NCBI GenBank assembly: GCA_902769535.1
Contig: CACXPH010000005.1
Span: 21,972-85,971, forward strand
Length of the DNA stretch: 64,000 nucleotides
Reading direction: 5' to 3'
DNA from: an uncultured Bacteroidales bacterium
GTDB lineage: Bacteria > Bacteroidota > Bacteroidia > Bacteroidales > Paludibacteraceae
Below are positions 1-7,694 of the stretch, piece after piece (the stretch's first letter is position 1; each line of letters begins with the position of its first letter). A program made the position numbers and the translations under genes. The notes beneath the pieces are model-generated. The model did no database searches, had not been told where the DNA came from, and saw only the letters and a list, made by a program, of their open reading frames with translations.

Positions 1-1314
1 GACATCAAAATGGTACTTCTTCCATGCTCCAAGTTTGTCCATATTTTCCTGGGTAACAACCTCATCTACATATTTGATAGCAGCGACAATTTCCTTGCGT
101 TCCTCAAATGGAATAACAGAACGCTTTCCCTTGTATCCCACTAAATCGTCCGTCGAAACACCTACTATCAGATAGTCACATTGCGCTTTTGCCTTACGGA
201 GTAGGTTCAAATGTCCGATATGAAATAAGTCATAAACACCTGTTGTATATCCTACTTTAATAGGATCCACCATATTCAAGAACTCCTCCAAGCAATACAA
301 CAACCACTTCTGATTTCCCGTCAGGGATGCCATATCAATATCTCTGCGGAACTCCGGACGAGTCGGACCTGCCCAATCTTTGAAATAAATATCTACCGGA
401 CGAGGCATCGGAGTCTTCTCCGGTACTGGAATTTCCGGATAGCACATATGGAATAACTCTCGGATTAGATATTTCGACTCACCGCTCCGTACACGCTTCA
501 AATCCAACGGATCTGCCATCTTCACCATGCCCGAAGGATCGAAGAGAGGAACATACTTCATGCCCGCAGTTATAACCGCATTGCAATAAGATCCACTCGA
601 CTCATGTGCAAAAATCTCATCTTGGAATCGCAGAAAATCAATCTTGTTGTTCGGCAAACGGTAACGCTCATAGATATGTGCCATCGATACCGGTTCCTTA
701 AGCACTTTCTTCGGATCCAAGAACGTGTAGAAATCTACCCACTCATCAAAATCCCAGTCTCTCGACAGCATCTTATCCATGCCTCCAAAAACCAAGTCAC
801 TACCATCAGCTGCTACTATTTGCTCCACACCATCCTTCTTGGCTTGCAGCGCAGCCTCCATAATTTGCGGCTCGATTGAATGAACAGGTGCGCCTTTCAT
901 CTTCATCAATGCGGGAAGATGTTTCTTTACTATATCAAAATTGATGTCCACATAATGCAGATTCAACTTATACTTCTCCGCATAAAGTTTCGCACGTTCC
1001 ATATCTCCTGTTGAGAAAGTACCATCCATAAAACGGAACGTATACGCATCCGTACCCGGTTTCAAGAACGCTGCCAAGCAAGCAGAATCCATACCTCCGG
1101 ATAACAAAATACCTAATTTCGTATCTTTCTGCTTTTCAGCAAACATCTCCTTATATGCCTTCGCTATATCAGCTGCAGTATGAACCAACACCTTCTTATC
1201 TTCCGGATAAGGTATGTCCAATGTATGCTGCAAACCTTCCTTAAACTGCTTATTCGGATCTTCTACATAACGGAACGTTAAGTACGAACTCATGCAATAA
1301 TTTTTGTCTTCCAT
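1..1314 (-). CDS. Asparagine-synthase-type PP-loop domain fused to a cytidylyltransferase (3' truncated by window edge)
   Basis: An uninterrupted minus-strand frame of 438 codons runs from ATG 1314 off the left edge, so the C-terminus is missing. Residues about 60-300 look like the synthetase (ATP pyrophosphatase) half of asparagine synthases: the pyrophosphate loop SGGMDSA is at 72-78 and ADGSDLVFGG at about 169-178 fits the second conserved loop. There is no N-terminal glutaminase with a catalytic Cys2, so ammonia or another nucleophile must come from elsewhere. From about residue 352 a glycerol-3-phosphate-cytidylyltransferase-type fold starts: GVYDLFHIGHLNLL with HIGH at 365-368, then KGKRSVIPFEERKEIV at about 395-410. 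The gene follows the amidohydrolase by 32 bp and probably shares its transcript. Substrates are unknown. Nearby KDO and heptose genes suggest precursor activation for a surface glycan (inference). An in-frame ATG at 1293 is an alternative start. Confidence 0.75.
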   Translation of the reverse strand, partial: MEDKNYCMSSYLTFRYVEDPNKQFKEGLQHTLDIPYPEDKKVLVHTAADIAKAYKEMFAEKQKDTKLGILLSGGMDSACLAAFLKPGTDAYTFRFMDGTFSTGDMERAKLYAEKYKLNLHYVDINFDIVKKHLPALMKMKGAPVHSIEPQIMEAALQAKKDGVEQIVAADGSDLVFGGMDKMLSRDWDFDEWVDFYTFLDPKKVLKEPVSMAHIYERYRLPNNKIDFLRFQDEIFAHESSGSYCNAVITAGMKYVPLFDPSGMVKMADPLDLKRVRSGESKYLIRELFHMCYPEIPVPEKTPMPRPVDIYFKDWAGPTRPEFRRDIDMASLTGNQKWLLYCLEEFLNMVDPIKVGYTTGVYDLFHIGHLNLLRKAKAQCDYLIVGVSTDDLVGYKGKRSVIPFEERKEIVAAIKYVDEVVTQENMDKLGAWKKYHFDV

Positions 1315-1346
1315 AACGCAATAAATTTTATATGTGAGTAAATGAA

Positions 1347-2915
1347 TTAATATTTCTGATTATTTGTGATTCCTTTCAAAATGACAGACGCCAACGACTG
1401 ACTCTGCGGTTTATATTCCTCACCGGAAAGGATTAGTTTCTCTACTTTCAATTGACGCAAGTTCTGCGGTTCCAAATCATATGGATTTGCTGACAATATA
1501 ACCATATCAGCAATCTTTCCGACTTCCAATGTACCGCGCTCTTTCTCGTCAAACGTTTGATAGCATCCATTATATGTCAACATTCGTAATGCCGTATAGA
1601 CATCCACCGATTGACTCGGATTGGTATGGTTGCATGCTCTGTACAACCAATCCAACGGATCCGGGTTCGTACATGGAGCATCACTACCCTGTCCTACTAC
1701 ACAGCCCTTCTCTACAAATGTCTTCACCGGATTCAATCGAGCGTTTCGCTCCTTACCTAATATACTCTCCGTGTACTCAGGAGGCTCCTGCCGCCAGTTA
1801 TCAAAGGCTGACTGCATCAGCAAATTGATATGATACTTCGCGCAGATTTCTATTCCTTCTTCCGTTGGAAGACATGCGTGAATAATACCATGTCTATGAT
1901 CGTCTCTCGGGAAATCATCCAACGCCGCTTTCAAGGCCTTCGTCGCTTGCTCAAAAGCCTTATCGCCTATCGCGTGCATCTCTATCTGCAAGCCCATCCG
2001 ATTCGCTTTCTTGCAGAACTCAATTACTTTCTCATCCGAATAATACAACACGCCGCTGTTACTCTTATCATTCACATAAGGCTCGATCATAGCCGCGTCC
2101 CGGGAGCCGTAACAGCCATCCAAGGCACATTCAAAACATCCACCTATTCGCGGTAATTTACGACTTGTCGCCACACTTGTATCCATCGACTGCGGGAAAA
2201 CACGAATCTGGAAGCCGTTCTGCACACTCTTCGCGAACAATTTCTCTATCGTAATATCTGCATTCAACGGGAAACCTACTCCACTCACGGTATGAACCAT
2301 GCCTATTCCATGCGCAGCCTCATAATCCACCGCTTTCTGCATGTTCCGAATCATATTCGGTATAGATATCGAATTGGAAATATAATCCGACACTGCAAAG
2401 AATGCCTCTTGGTTCATTTCTCCGCTTTCGGGATGATAACCGCGAAGTTTACTTAGTTTCTTATCGAGTTTCCTCAGTAATACACTATTAACTACACACG
2501 CGTGCCCGTCATATTTTACCATCATCATCGGTTTGTCCGGGCATACACTGTCCAACTCTTTGCGGTTAATCAACCTTCTCTCTTCTACCGAATAAGGCGA
2601 AGCGCCAAAAGCCAACAGACTCTTTTCCTCTGCCTTGGATACATATTCCTTAATGGCTTTCAACATCTCTTTATTTGATGTAAAATCCATCACGTTCAAC
2701 CCTGAATGAAAAATAGCAAACGAAGCAAAATGTTGATGTGTATCCACGAATGAAGGTACTAAAACCTTCTTCCCTAATTCAATTACTTCTGCATCCGCAT
2801 ACTCTTTCGGCAATTTATCGCCCACATACACGATACACCCTTTGTCTTCTGCAAGATATTGATAGATGTTATTCTTCTCATCTACCGTAATGATGTTTCC
2901 GTGATATACTCTCAT
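1347..2915 (-). CDS. YtcJ-like metal-dependent amidohydrolase (amidohydrolase_3 family)
   Basis: A protein of about 522 residues with the TIM-barrel amidohydrolase signature: an N-terminal beta-sandwich strand region (VYHGNIITVDEKN), the metal-binding motif DTHQH at about 58-62, DGHACVVNS, EMHAIGDKA (metal His) and GQGSDAPCTNPDP near the end (metal Asp). Length and motif order fit the YtcJ-like branch, cytosolic hydrolases of amide-type bonds with poorly known substrates. I place the start at ATG 2915 (MRVYHGN); a TTG three codons upstream (2924) is possible but less likely. No signal peptide is visible. Only 32 bp separate it from the downstream PP-loop/cytidylyltransferase gene, so the two may form a pair. 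Whether the hydrolase supplies ammonia to that partner is only a speculation. Substrate not predictable. Confidence 0.8.
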   Translation of the reverse strand: MRVYHGNIITVDEKNNIYQYLAEDKGCIVYVGDKLPKEYADAEVIELGKKVLVPSFVDTHQHFASFAIFHSGLNVMDFTSNKEMLKAIKEYVSKAEEKSLLAFGASPYSVEERRLINRKELDSVCPDKPMMMVKYDGHACVVNSVLLRKLDKKLSKLRGYHPESGEMNQEAFFAVSDYISNSISIPNMIRNMQKAVDYEAAHGIGMVHTVSGVGFPLNADITIEKLFAKSVQNGFQIRVFPQSMDTSVATSRKLPRIGGCFECALDGCYGSRDAAMIEPYVNDKSNSGVLYYSDEKVIEFCKKANRMGLQIEMHAIGDKAFEQATKALKAALDDFPRDDHRHGIIHACLPTEEGIEICAKYHINLLMQSAFDNWRQEPPEYTESILGKERNARLNPVKTFVEKGCVVGQGSDAPCTNPDPLDWLYRACNHTNPSQSVDVYTALRMLTYNGCYQTFDEKERGTLEVGKIADMVILSANPYDLEPQNLRQLKVEKLILSGEEYKPQSQSLASVILKGITNNQKY

Positions 2916-2956
2916 TTCTATCAACCTTTTTTATTTTCTTTCTAAAAATTTGCTCT

Positions 2957-3016
2957 GTCAGTTTTGTCATTATTGTCAGTTTCTACTCTCAAACTGACAA
3001 AACTGTCAATACTGAC
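2957..3016. repeat. Imperfect inverted repeat built from GTCAGTTTTGTCA-like units
   Basis: Two 26-bp arms (2957-2982 and 2991-3016) face each other across an 8-bp spacer and match at about 22 of 26 positions. Each arm contains repeated TTGTCA/TGTCAGT units, and a second cluster of TTGGCGATATCGTCAATATCGTC follows at about 3046-3073 as short GTCAA/TATCGTCA units. The element fills the 177-bp gap between the RhuM-family gene and the amidohydrolase. It could form a long hairpin in RNA. No T-run follows, so it is not a typical terminator. It may belong to the short dispersed repeats found elsewhere in the window. Confidence 0.7.
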
Positions 3017-3092
3017 ATGTTATTTTTTTGCATGGCGATCTTGACGTTTTTGGCGATATCGTCAATATCGTCAACTTCGCCAGTACATTTTT

Positions 3093-4130
3093 TCATTCAT
3101 TTTTTATATCATTCTCTCCGTCAAACGGCAATGTCGGCAAGGCAAACCTATCAAAATCCGACTCAAATAGCCGATCCTGAATGACGCGATACTTCTCAAA
3201 CTCCGTCTCCGCATACTCCTGTGCTGCCTCATGGCTCACACTTCCGGCATCCGTCAACAACGGACGCTCATCGCTGTTCAGATAGGCATCAATTCGCTTT
3301 GCCCAGTCCTCCATCGTCATCGGGATGTGCCGTTTGGCACGAGCCTCCGCAAAATCCAGCACAGCCGACACGATATTACCCATATCCTCCAACTCGTTCT
3401 GCTTCAGGTAGTTCTTCGCGATGCTCACGTCCGTTTTGACGATCTTCCCACTCGGTGCATTCTCCCAGGTCGTCAATCCCATATGCTCTTTCTCCGCACT
3501 GGCTCGTTCCACAATCAGCTCAGCTGCTGTATGCTGATGCACCGCATAATGCATCTTGTTCTGTATCATCTGGAAGAACTCCCGCGTCAACGGTGAGTCT
3601 TTGTCATAGTCCATACTCGTCGCGTAGATGTCCGTCAACTTCTGATAGAATCGCCGTTCCGAAAGACGAATCTCATGGATCTCAGCTAATAGGTGTTCGA
3701 AGTAATCCTCGCTCAGGAACGCACCATTCTCCATGCGCTTACGATCCAGCACATAGCCTCGCAACGCAAACTGCTTCAACACACTCGTAGCCCATCTGCG
3801 GAACTGCGTTGCACGAATCGAGTTGACGCGGTAACCTACAGAGATGATAGCATCAAGATTGTAGAACTGTGTATTATAAGTTTTACCATCTAAAGCAGTA
3901 TGTGCAAAAATTGCACTAACTGCATCTTGTTGAAGTTCAAGCGATTCAAAAATATTCTTAAGGTGCTTGGTAATAACCGAGCGATCTACACCATATAACT
4001 CAGACATAGCCTTCTGCGTTGCCCAGATGTTCTCATCCTGATAGAACACCTGAACACCCTGCGCCTTATCTTCAGCTTGGAAGATCAAAAACTCCGCTGT
4101 GGAATTACGTATTTGAAGTTGTTTGGACAT
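3093..4130 (-). CDS. RhuM-family protein (virulence protein RhuM-like)
   Basis: A 345-residue protein recognisable as RhuM family by the N-terminal block QVFYQDENIWATQKAMSELY (about 27-46), the helix-turn-helix-like VDRSVITKHLKNIF, the block YNLDAIISVGYRVNSIRATQ at about 90-109 and RRWATSVLKQFALRGYVLD. RhuM was first named in a Salmonella pathogenicity island, but its biochemical role is not known. Family members are common in bacterial genomes, often near restriction or mobile genes. Here it stands alone 75 bp downstream of kdsC on the same strand, in a region without other mobile signatures. Start ATG 4130. The N-terminal part resembles phage antirepressor/KilA-N-like DNA-binding modules, so a regulatory role is plausible but unproven. 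Confidence 0.85.
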   Translation of the reverse strand: MSKQLQIRNSTAEFLIFQAEDKAQGVQVFYQDENIWATQKAMSELYGVDRSVITKHLKNIFESLELQQDAVSAIFAHTALDGKTYNTQFYNLDAIISVGYRVNSIRATQFRRWATSVLKQFALRGYVLDRKRMENGAFLSEDYFEHLLAEIHEIRLSERRFYQKLTDIYATSMDYDKDSPLTREFFQMIQNKMHYAVHQHTAAELIVERASAEKEHMGLTTWENAPSGKIVKTDVSIAKNYLKQNELEDMGNIVSAVLDFAEARAKRHIPMTMEDWAKRIDAYLNSDERPLLTDAGSVSHEAAQEYAETEFEKYRVIQDRLFESDFDRFALPTLPFDGENDIKNE

Positions 4131-4205
4131 ATCTATTGGCTACCAAACGTTAGTTATTCCTTAGATATTCGTCAAATATTCGTTTGTTATTACCCTTATT
4201 GCACC

Positions 4206-4697
4206 CTACTCTCTTCCTTCCAAGATCCTATCAGCAATCTCTCGTACCGCCCCTTGTCCTCCGGGCGTCTTTAACACATGTATCCCGGGCACAGCAAGCA
4301 CCTCCGGTCGTGCATTCGGCGGACAACAAGGATGACCCACCTTAGTCAACAACTCTACATCATTCACATCATCACCCACATAACAAACCTCCTCTAGCGA
4401 AATGTCTAACTCCTGGCATATCTCCTGAGCGGCCTGTAGTTTGGTCAAACAATTGGGATTTACTCTACTCCCGACACCGAGGTACAAGTACTGCAGTTTC
4501 AGTTTCTCTGCACGCGCCTTGACTATCGGCGAATTTTCGCTCGTCAAGATGCCGCACGGGATACCGGCTTGCTGCAGGCGCACCATACCCATACCGTCAT
4601 ATACGCAGAAACGCTTCATCGCATCTCCTTCTGCGGTGTAATACATCCCTCCGTCTGTCAGACATCCGTCCACATCTGTCAAAAACAACTTTATCAT
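4206..4697 (-). CDS. kdsC: 3-deoxy-D-manno-octulosonate 8-phosphate phosphatase (KdsC, HAD family)
   Basis: A 163-residue HAD phosphatase without a cap domain. It has the nucleophile motif LTDVDGCLTDGGMYY (D8, D10), the motif ILTSENSPIVKARAEKL and the acidic motif GDDVNDVELL, followed by the KdsC-typical PNARPEV segment. KdsC removes phosphate from KDO 8-phosphate to give KDO for lipid A inner-core or capsule. It lies 41 bp after kdsD on the same strand, the usual pairing. Close relatives act on nonulosonic acid phosphates; the neighbouring arabinose-5-phosphate isomerase favours KDO. Cytoplasmic, Mg-dependent. Start ATG 4697. Confidence 0.9.
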   Translation of the reverse strand: MIKLFLTDVDGCLTDGGMYYTAEGDAMKRFCVYDGMGMVRLQQAGIPCGILTSENSPIVKARAEKLKLQYLYLGVGSRVNPNCLTKLQAAQEICQELDISLEEVCYVGDDVNDVELLTKVGHPCCPPNARPEVLAVPGIHVLKTPGGQGAVREIADRILEGRE

Positions 4698-4738
4698 AAG
4701 CCCTCCGAAACCTGTTTGTTTTATATGTTTTTTCTACT

Positions 4739-5710
4739 TTAATGATAAAATCGCGTACCGGGCAGGCACGAGAAGGAGTCGATGATACCGCACACTCTCG
4801 TGTCATCCAATACAACCAGCGTGTGAATCGAATAGTGATTCATCGTCTCTCCGGCCTCTACAATCTTCGCAGACTTAGCAATCGTCTTGGGATTCTTACT
4901 CATGATGGCGCTCACCGGCGTCGTGAAGAACGCCTGTCCGAGTCGCTGCATCGCACGGCGGATATCTCCGTCCGTGATGATACCCACCAGTTGTTCGTTA
5001 TCCACTACCACACCCACACCGAGTTTACCGTTCGTCACGATCTCAATAGCCTCAGCCATTGTTGTAGTTGGAGCCATTAACGGCAGATTGTCGGTGAACA
5101 TGACGTCTTCCACTTTTGCCAATAACTTACGTCCGAGGTCTCCACCCGGGTGTAGCATCGCGAAGTCCGAAGGCTGGAAATGCGCCGCTTCGATGAGTGC
5201 GCAAGCCAATGCGTCACCTAACGCCAAGGTCACGGTTGTCGAGGACGTCGGCACGAGGTTCAGCGGGTCTGCCTCCCGTTCCACGGATATATCCAGATGC
5301 ACCTGCGAGTACTTTGCCAGCAACGAAGACGGATTACCGGACATGCCGATGATGGGTATGTGCTTGGCTTGTATCAGCGGCAAGAAACGCAACAGCTCTT
5401 CCGTCGCTCCGGAATAAGAGATGGCGAGTACCAGGTCGTTCTCGGACAACATACCAAGGTCGCCGTGGTAGGCGTCCAGCGGATTCAAGAAGAACGCCGG
5501 TGTACCCGTCGAAGCCAATGTAGCGGCTATCTTCGAGCCGATATGACCGGACTTACCGACGCCGGTTACCACTATTTTGCCTTTGCAGTCACGGATCAGT
5601 TGCACCGCCTGCACGAAGTGCTCGTCCAGACGCGGTATCAGCGCCTCGATAGCCGCCGCTTCACATTGCAGGCATTCCATTGCCCGTTTGATGATGGCCT
5701 GTGCTTGCAT
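4739..5710 (-). CDS. kdsD: Arabinose-5-phosphate isomerase (KdsD/KpsF), SIS plus two CBS domains
   Basis: A 323-residue protein that converts ribulose 5-phosphate to arabinose 5-phosphate, the first step of KDO synthesis. The SIS domain (about 30-180) holds VTGVGKSGHIGSKIAATLAS, the conserved STGTPAFFLNPLDAYHGDLG block and ISYSGATEEL. Two CBS domains follow (about 205-260 and 270-320). Length is close to E. coli KdsD (328). The C-terminal end (GIIDSFSCLPGTRFYH) departs from the usual hydrophobic end of the second CBS domain, but no clear frameshift is visible. The stop lies 41 bp before kdsC and the start 6 bp after the ispD stop, so the three genes look co-transcribed. Confidence 0.92.
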   Translation of the reverse strand: MQAQAIIKRAMECLQCEAAAIEALIPRLDEHFVQAVQLIRDCKGKIVVTGVGKSGHIGSKIAATLASTGTPAFFLNPLDAYHGDLGMLSENDLVLAISYSGATEELLRFLPLIQAKHIPIIGMSGNPSSLLAKYSQVHLDISVEREADPLNLVPTSSTTVTLALGDALACALIEAAHFQPSDFAMLHPGGDLGRKLLAKVEDVMFTDNLPLMAPTTTMAEAIEIVTNGKLGVGVVVDNEQLVGIITDGDIRRAMQRLGQAFFTTPVSAIMSKNPKTIAKSAKIVEAGETMNHYSIHTLVVLDDTRVCGIIDSFSCLPGTRFYH

Positions 5711-5716
5711 ATCTAT

Positions 5717-6409
5717 TTATTTTAAATCTTCCTTATATGTTATTTTCTTGTTGGCCTCGTCGCCTTCAACGATATAGACATCCACCTCAGGGTTGTACTT
5801 CATCAAAATGCCTACATCGTCCGTTGCTTCTATCTTTCCTTGTTGTATCGCGCGCATGTACGCCGGTCCGATAACCAAGTAATGGAAAGCCTGCGGTGTC
5901 TGCGCACGCATGAAATGCTTCCTATTCGGAATACTTTCAACTTTCACCTTTAACCTTTCACCTTTAACTTGATACAACGTATCCGTCACCGGCACAGCCA
6001 CCGTCACAGCCAAATGACTCTTCAACCCTTCTGCTACATGACTGATGATATCCTGCGACACGAACGGCCGTGCTGCGTCATGGAACCAGTAAAACGTATC
6101 CGGATCTTTCTTGTCATCCTTTAGATGCAAGGAGATCGCATTCCACGAACTCTCCCAACGCTCACTGCCTCCGCTAATGACACGTTGCACTTTCTGCCAC
6201 GTATTACGAAGGATTGTCTGCTCCGCCTCAGGAATCCAGTCTGGGTGCATCACAATGACGATCTCATCGATATAATGAGAGTTCTCAAACGCATCCACCG
6301 AGTGCTCCAGTACTGTTCTGCCGTCTGCCAAAGGCAGGAACTGCTTTGGCGTATCACCGCCCACTCTGCTTCCCGTTCCACCGGCTAATATAAAAACTAT
6401 ATTGCGCAT
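5717..6409 (-). CDS. ispD: IspD/TarI-family cytidylyltransferase (2-C-methyl-D-erythritol 4-phosphate or polyol-phosphate)
   Basis: A 230-residue CTP-dependent nucleotidyltransferase. ILAGGTGSRVGGDTPKQFLP (about 6-25) is the CTP-binding loop and FHDAARPFVS the conserved second block, with the family's TDDVGILMKY near the end. IspD makes CDP-methylerythritol in the MEP isoprenoid pathway; the close relative TarI makes CDP-ribitol for surface polymers. Sequence alone does not settle which, and the KDO/heptose neighbours leave the second open. Start ATG 6409, 20 bp downstream of a minus-strand TACCTTTG box. About residues 148-157 (KGERLKVKVE) come from an inserted dispersed DNA repeat also present in rimO. 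Confidence 0.8.
   Translation of the reverse strand: MRNIVFILAGGTGSRVGGDTPKQFLPLADGRTVLEHSVDAFENSHYIDEIVIVMHPDWIPEAEQTILRNTWQKVQRVISGGSERWESSWNAISLHLKDDKKDPDTFYWFHDAARPFVSQDIISHVAEGLKSHLAVTVAVPVTDTLYQVKGERLKVKVESIPNRKHFMRAQTPQAFHYLVIGPAYMRAIQQGKIEATDDVGILMKYNPEVDVYIVEGDEANKKITYKEDLK
5941..5965 (-). repeat. Dispersed coding repeat, copy in ispD (KGERLKVK type)
   Basis: Twenty-five bases that, read on the minus strand, consist of AAAGGTGAAAGG, one variable base, then TAAAGGTGAAAG. They match 39030-39054 in rimO at 24 of 25 positions. Both copies are read in the same frame as K-G-E-R-L-K-V-K although they lie on opposite genomic strands. The two host proteins are unrelated, so this is a DNA-level repeat and not shared protein ancestry. 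A weaker relative forms the C-terminus of the glucosaminidase gene (about 60886-60905). Confidence 0.85.
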
Positions 6410-6428
6410 ACTAATCCAAATTATGCGG

Positions 6429-6436
6429 CAAAGGTA
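6429..6436 (-). promoter_or_regulatory. Bacteroidota -7 promoter element (TACCTTTG) for ispD-kdsD-kdsC
   Basis: TACCTTTG on the minus strand fits the Bacteroidota -7 consensus TAnnTTTG and ends 19 bp before the ispD ATG. Twenty bases upstream there is only GTTG (6457-6460), a weak match to the -33 TTTG. It is back to back with the plus-strand promoter at 6497-6528. Confidence 0.65.
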
Positions 6437-6496
6437 CAAAAAAAAATGTGGCTACACAACTTTTTTTGGCAAAATCACCACATTTCGACATTTTTC

Positions 6497-6528
6497 TTTG
6501 CATATATGCAAAATTTATTGTATCTTTG
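6497..6528 (+). promoter_or_regulatory. Bacteroidota promoter for the glycosyltransferase-heptose operon
   Basis: TTTG at 6497-6500 and TATCTTTG at 6521-6528 are separated by 20 bp, matching the Bacteroidota primary-sigma consensus exactly. Transcription would begin near 6534, leaving about 20 nt before the GTG start at 6555. Confidence 0.85.
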
Positions 6529-6554
6529 CGCTCAAATTACAAATTTGGTTTATT

Positions 6555-7694
6555 GTGCGGATAGGAATAGTAGGTACGACATGGCCATATAGAGGCGGAT
6601 TAGCGGCGTTCAACGAGCGCTTAGCGCGGCAGTTTCAAGCAGAAGGACACGAGGTGGAGATCTTCACCTTTACCATGCAATACCCTGACTTTCTCTTCCC
6701 CGGTAAGACCCAGTATTCGGACGATCCTGAACCGGCGGACTTGTCCATCACACGGGTGATGAACAGTATCAACCCTTTCACGTGGATCAAGACAGTGCGC
6801 ATGATTAGGCGCAAGCAGATAGACTTGATTGTCATCAAATTCTGGATTCCGCTCATGGCACCGTGTTTAGGTTCTATCGCGCGCTGGTCACGCCGTCACG
6901 GTGTCCGCGTGGTGTCTATTCTGGACAATGTCATTCCGCACGAACCCCATTTCTGGGACAGATGGCTCATCCGTAATTTCGTTCGCAGCGTCGATCGTTT
7001 CGTCGCAATGTCAGAGAGTGTACGGCAAGACTGTCTGCGTTTTCTTCCCGCTGATCGTCAGGACTGTGTAGCCCTCACGCCGCATCCGTTATACGACAAT
7101 TTCGGAGAGGCAGTAGAGAAGCTCGAAGCACGTACGATACTCGGCCTTCCGGAGGACAAGATCATCCTGCTCTTCTTCGGCTTCATCCGTGATTACAAGG
7201 GACTTGACCTGCTTATGAGGTCGTACGCTCAAGCGCGTGCGAAGAGTCAGGACTTACTGCTCGTGGTAGCAGGCGAGTTTTACAACAATTCAGAGCAGTA
7301 CAAAACGCTGGAGAAAGAGCTTAAGTTGGAAGGCTCCATTGCTTGGCATACCGACTTCATTCCGGACGATAAAGTGCGTCTCTATTTCTCGGCAGCCGAC
7401 CTTATCGTGCAACCATACAAGACAGCCACCCAGAGCGGTGTAACGCAGATCGCGTACCATTTCGAAAAACCCATGTTGGTGACGAACGTAGGCGGTTTGG
7501 CAGAGATCGTACCAGACGGCAAAGTGGGTTACGTCTGCGAGGTTGACGAAGCGTCCGTGGCGGATGCCATCAGTCGTTTTGCAGCAATCGAGCCGAAGCA
7601 ACGCGAGCAACAGTTCCGCAAGCACATAAAAACAGAAAAACAAAAATACGCTTGGTCGAAAATGACCGCACATATTTATGATCATACGAAGTAA
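6555..7694 (+). CDS. Glycosyltransferase family 4 (GT-B fold)
   Basis: A 379-residue retaining-type glycosyltransferase. The N-terminus RIGIVGTTWPYRGGLAAFNE has the glycine-rich acceptor loop of GT4 enzymes. ILLFFGFIRDYKGLDLLMRS (about 212-231) starts the nucleotide-sugar half, with the conserved FGxxxxYKG, and SAADLIVQPYKTATQSGVTQIAY (about 280-302) is the donor-binding E/Q-rich block. I chose GTG 6555: it starts exactly at the beta strand and follows the promoter at 6497-6528; upstream codons lie inside the promoter. The next gene, hddA, overlaps it by 17 bp, so it is translationally coupled to the GDP-heptose genes. A heptosyl or related transferase is a reasonable guess (inference). Confidence 0.85.
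   Translation: MRIGIVGTTWPYRGGLAAFNERLARQFQAEGHEVEIFTFTMQYPDFLFPGKTQYSDDPEPADLSITRVMNSINPFTWIKTVRMIRRKQIDLIVIKFWIPLMAPCLGSIARWSRRHGVRVVSILDNVIPHEPHFWDRWLIRNFVRSVDRFVAMSESVRQDCLRFLPADRQDCVALTPHPLYDNFGEAVEKLEARTILGLPEDKIILLFFGFIRDYKGLDLLMRSYAQARAKSQDLLLVVAGEFYNNSEQYKTLEKELKLEGSIAWHTDFIPDDKVRLYFSAADLIVQPYKTATQSGVTQIAYHFEKPMLVTNVGGLAEIVPDGKVGYVCEVDEASVADAISRFAAIEPKQREQQFRKHIKTEKQKYAWSKMTAHIYDHTK

Noticed and set aside
3093-4130. RhuM-family gene as sign of a pathogenicity or mobile island
   Set aside because: No integrase, transposase, tRNA end or composition shift accompanies it.
4739-4815. Frameshift at the kdsD C-terminus, since the last 20 residues look unusual
   Set aside because: The other frames give no better match to a CBS domain end, and the length is normal.
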